The notes below the pieces were generated by a model. It made no database searches. It saw only the letters and a program-made list of their open reading frames with translations, and had not been told where the DNA came from. This document shows positions 5,079-6,041 of a stretch of 6,041 nucleotides of DNA, one piece after another (positions within the stretch are counted from its first letter, which is position 1; each line of letters begins with the position of its first letter). A program made the translations under genes and the position numbers. This DNA comes from JBOFDK01 sp051650305 (lineage in GTDB: Bacteria > Bacillota > Clostridia > Lachnospirales > Cellulosilyticaceae), in the NCBI GenBank assembly GCA_051650305.1, contig JBOFIT010000039.1:1-6041 (forward strand), written 5' to 3'.

Positions 5079-5499
5079 GGCACATCTCCTCTTTATGGAG
5101 ACGAATTTCTTCACAAGACAGGGTAACTTCGTCCCATTGAGCCATTGTGGTCATGGTACGTGCTAAGTCTATAAAGTCACGACGAAGCTTTTGGGTATAA
5201 TCTTTTTTGATTTCGGCCACTTCTTGGTCGCTCTTAGCCTTGGTAATAAGTGTTAAAAATTCTGCTGCACGTTCACTAGAAACAAAAGGTAAGTAAGGTT
5301 GAATGTAATCAAGTTCTTCTTGTAGCGCTTTATATTGAAGTTGAAATGGATTGTCTTTTATAGTTTCCATGTAGGTATACAAAGAATCTAAATTAAAAAA
5401 TCGAATATTTTTTAAAGAAGAATAATCAAAGTTACCTAGTATCTCACGAAAACGTGCTAGATGTGTTGCAAGTTCTTGTTTAGTCAGTAGTTGAGCCAT
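5065..5499 (-). CDS. Hypothetical protein, 144 aa, all-helical
   Basis: I do not recognise this protein. It is 144 residues, charged and almost certainly all-helical, with no signal peptide or membrane segment. The first half reads as LTKQELATHLARFREILGNF, followed by a more aromatic stretch with YSSLKNIRFFNLDSLYTYME. The second half has long amphipathic helices (ERAAEFLTLITKAKSDQEVA, then EIKKDYTQKLRRDFIDLA). Two cysteines lie near the C-terminus (residues 130 and 141), too few for an evident metal site. The start ATG at 5499 has AAGGGGGA (complement of 5506-5513) upstream, an unusual G-rich ribosome site. It is transcribed divergently from the response regulator gene at 5650 and followed by its own terminator. 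Promoter, ribosome site and terminator together make it a real gene; its role is open. Confidence 0.82.
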   Translation of the reverse strand: MAQLLTKQELATHLARFREILGNFDYSSLKNIRFFNLDSLYTYMETIKDNPFQLQYKALQEELDYIQPYLPFVSSERAAEFLTLITKAKSDQEVAEIKKDYTQKLRRDFIDLARTMTTMAQWDEVTLSCEEIRLHKEEMCLASS

Positions 5500-5537
5500 G
5501 ATGAATCCCCCTTGAAAATGAATTGTGAAACCTTTGT

Positions 5538-5567
5538 AGTATATGCTTTATTATGTCCATATGTTAA
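5538..5567 (-). promoter_or_regulatory. Promoter of the 144-aa gene
   Basis: On the minus strand TTAACA (5567-5562), an 18-base spacer and TATACT (5543-5538), each five of six to consensus. Start near 5531, about 30 bases before the ATG. It is back-to-back with the response-regulator promoter: the two -35 boxes are 19 bases apart. Confidence 0.6.
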
Positions 5568-5586
5568 AAAAAAGAAGTATGTAAAA

Positions 5587-5615
5587 TTTACTTATTGCCA
5601 AGATGGCTATATAAT
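5587..5615 (+). promoter_or_regulatory. Promoter of the response regulator gene with palindromic spacer
   Basis: TTTACT (5587-5592), a 17-base spacer and a perfect TATAAT (5610-5615); start near 5622. The spacer contains GCCA-AGA-TGGC (5597-5607), which extends to an imperfect palindrome at 5593-5611 with seven of eight pairs, a possible operator between the -35 and -10 boxes. Confidence 0.65.
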
Positions 5616-5649
5616 GGAGGCAGGAAAAAATTACAGGAGGAAGTGAAGC

Positions 5650-6041
5650 ATGCAAAAACCAATTATTTTAGCCATTGATGATGAAGAGCATATTTTAGAA
5701 CTTATAAAGTATAATTTAGAAGCTAGCGGCTTTGAAGTGAAAACTGCTACAACTGTAAAAAGCGCCTTTGAGCAACTTGAAAAAAATCATTTTGACGGTA
5801 TCTTACTTGATATCATGCTACCAGATATGGATGGGATGACTGCACTGAAGAAGATTCGAGGTAATGAAAGCACACAAGATATCCCTGTACTCATGGTTAC
5901 GGCAAAAGCAGAAGAGATTGATAAAATTATAGGCCTTGAATTAGGGGCAGATGACTATATTACGAAGCCTTTTAGTGTGAGAGAATTAGTGGCGCGTGTG
6001 CATGCAGTCATACGACGTAATCGTAGAGAGAAAGTACAGGT
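5650..6041 (+). CDS. Response regulator receiver domain, PhoP/PhoB-like (3' end outside window)
   Basis: The gene runs off the window after 130 codons. These encode a complete receiver domain: the acidic pair D10-D11, the phosphoacceptor D54 in LLDIMLPDMDG, the conserved T84 in VTAKAE, and K106 in GADDYITKPF. The segments DDEEHILELIKYNLEASGFEV and DKIIGLELGADDY are those of OmpR/PhoB-family regulators, closest in memory to PhoP/PhoB, with WalR-like alternatives. The linker start (VIRRNRREK) fits a winged-helix effector domain and a sensor kinase gene beyond the window, but neither is visible. If it is PhoP/PhoB, it would control the phosphate-starvation response. Start: AGGAGG at 5635-5640, nine bases before the ATG; promoter at 5587-5615. 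Confidence 0.93.
   Translation, partial: MQKPIILAIDDEEHILELIKYNLEASGFEVKTATTVKSAFEQLEKNHFDGILLDIMLPDMDGMTALKKIRGNESTQDIPVLMVTAKAEEIDKIIGLELGADDYITKPFSVRELVARVHAVIRRNRREKVQ

Noticed and set aside
4997..5083. 29-residue N-terminal extension of the radical SAM protein (ATG at 5083)
   Set aside because: It would be read through a terminator hairpin and overlap the end of the 144-aa gene. It is hydrophobic and low in complexity, while the ATG at 4996 has a ribosome site and the usual family N-terminus.

Overview
The window is an ordinary chromosomal segment of a low-GC Firmicute. It fits a Clostridia member (Lachnospirales-like) best. The evidence is AT-rich DNA with AGGAGG-type ribosome sites and sigma-A-like promoters, a lon-ysxC gene pair, a DUF4364 winged-helix protein (a family I know from Clostridia), and two tRNA genes without an encoded CCA end. 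The species cannot be fixed from the sequence alone. I see no mobile element, CRISPR array, phage gene or toxin/defence cassette.

Layout, left to right. Positions 1-1649: the 3' part of lon (ATP-dependent protease), then ysxC (ribosome-assembly GTPase), whose ribosome site overlaps the lon stop; a clean terminator closes the unit. Positions 1709-1960: a strong promoter and a 60-codon gene of unknown function. Positions 2013-2268: a consensus promoter, tRNA-Gly(GCC), tRNA-Pro(UGG) and a strong terminator. Positions 2285-3446: a regulator with an Xre-type helix-turn-helix and a helical-repeat C-terminal part; its promoter region is rich in short repeats and palindromes. A hairpin at 3459-3491 lies between this gene and the convergent block that follows.

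Positions 3490-5499 are all on the minus strand. In transcription order they are a 144-aa protein of unknown function, a terminator hairpin, a radical SAM protein of the YhcC/YtqA (TIGR01212) family, a symmetric AT-rich repeat that looks like a promoter/operator, and the DUF4364 protein. Divergently, at 5650, starts an OmpR/PhoB-type response regulator closest in memory to PhoP/PhoB; it runs off the window end.

No single pathway joins these genes. They cover proteolysis, ribosome assembly and tRNA supply (lon, ysxC, tRNAs), plus three DNA-binding or probable DNA-binding proteins and three proteins of unknown role. The most interesting material is regulatory: several repeat/palindrome arrangements placed exactly on predicted promoters, and one promoter that appears to sit inside a terminator hairpin. 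None amounts to clear evidence of a new system.
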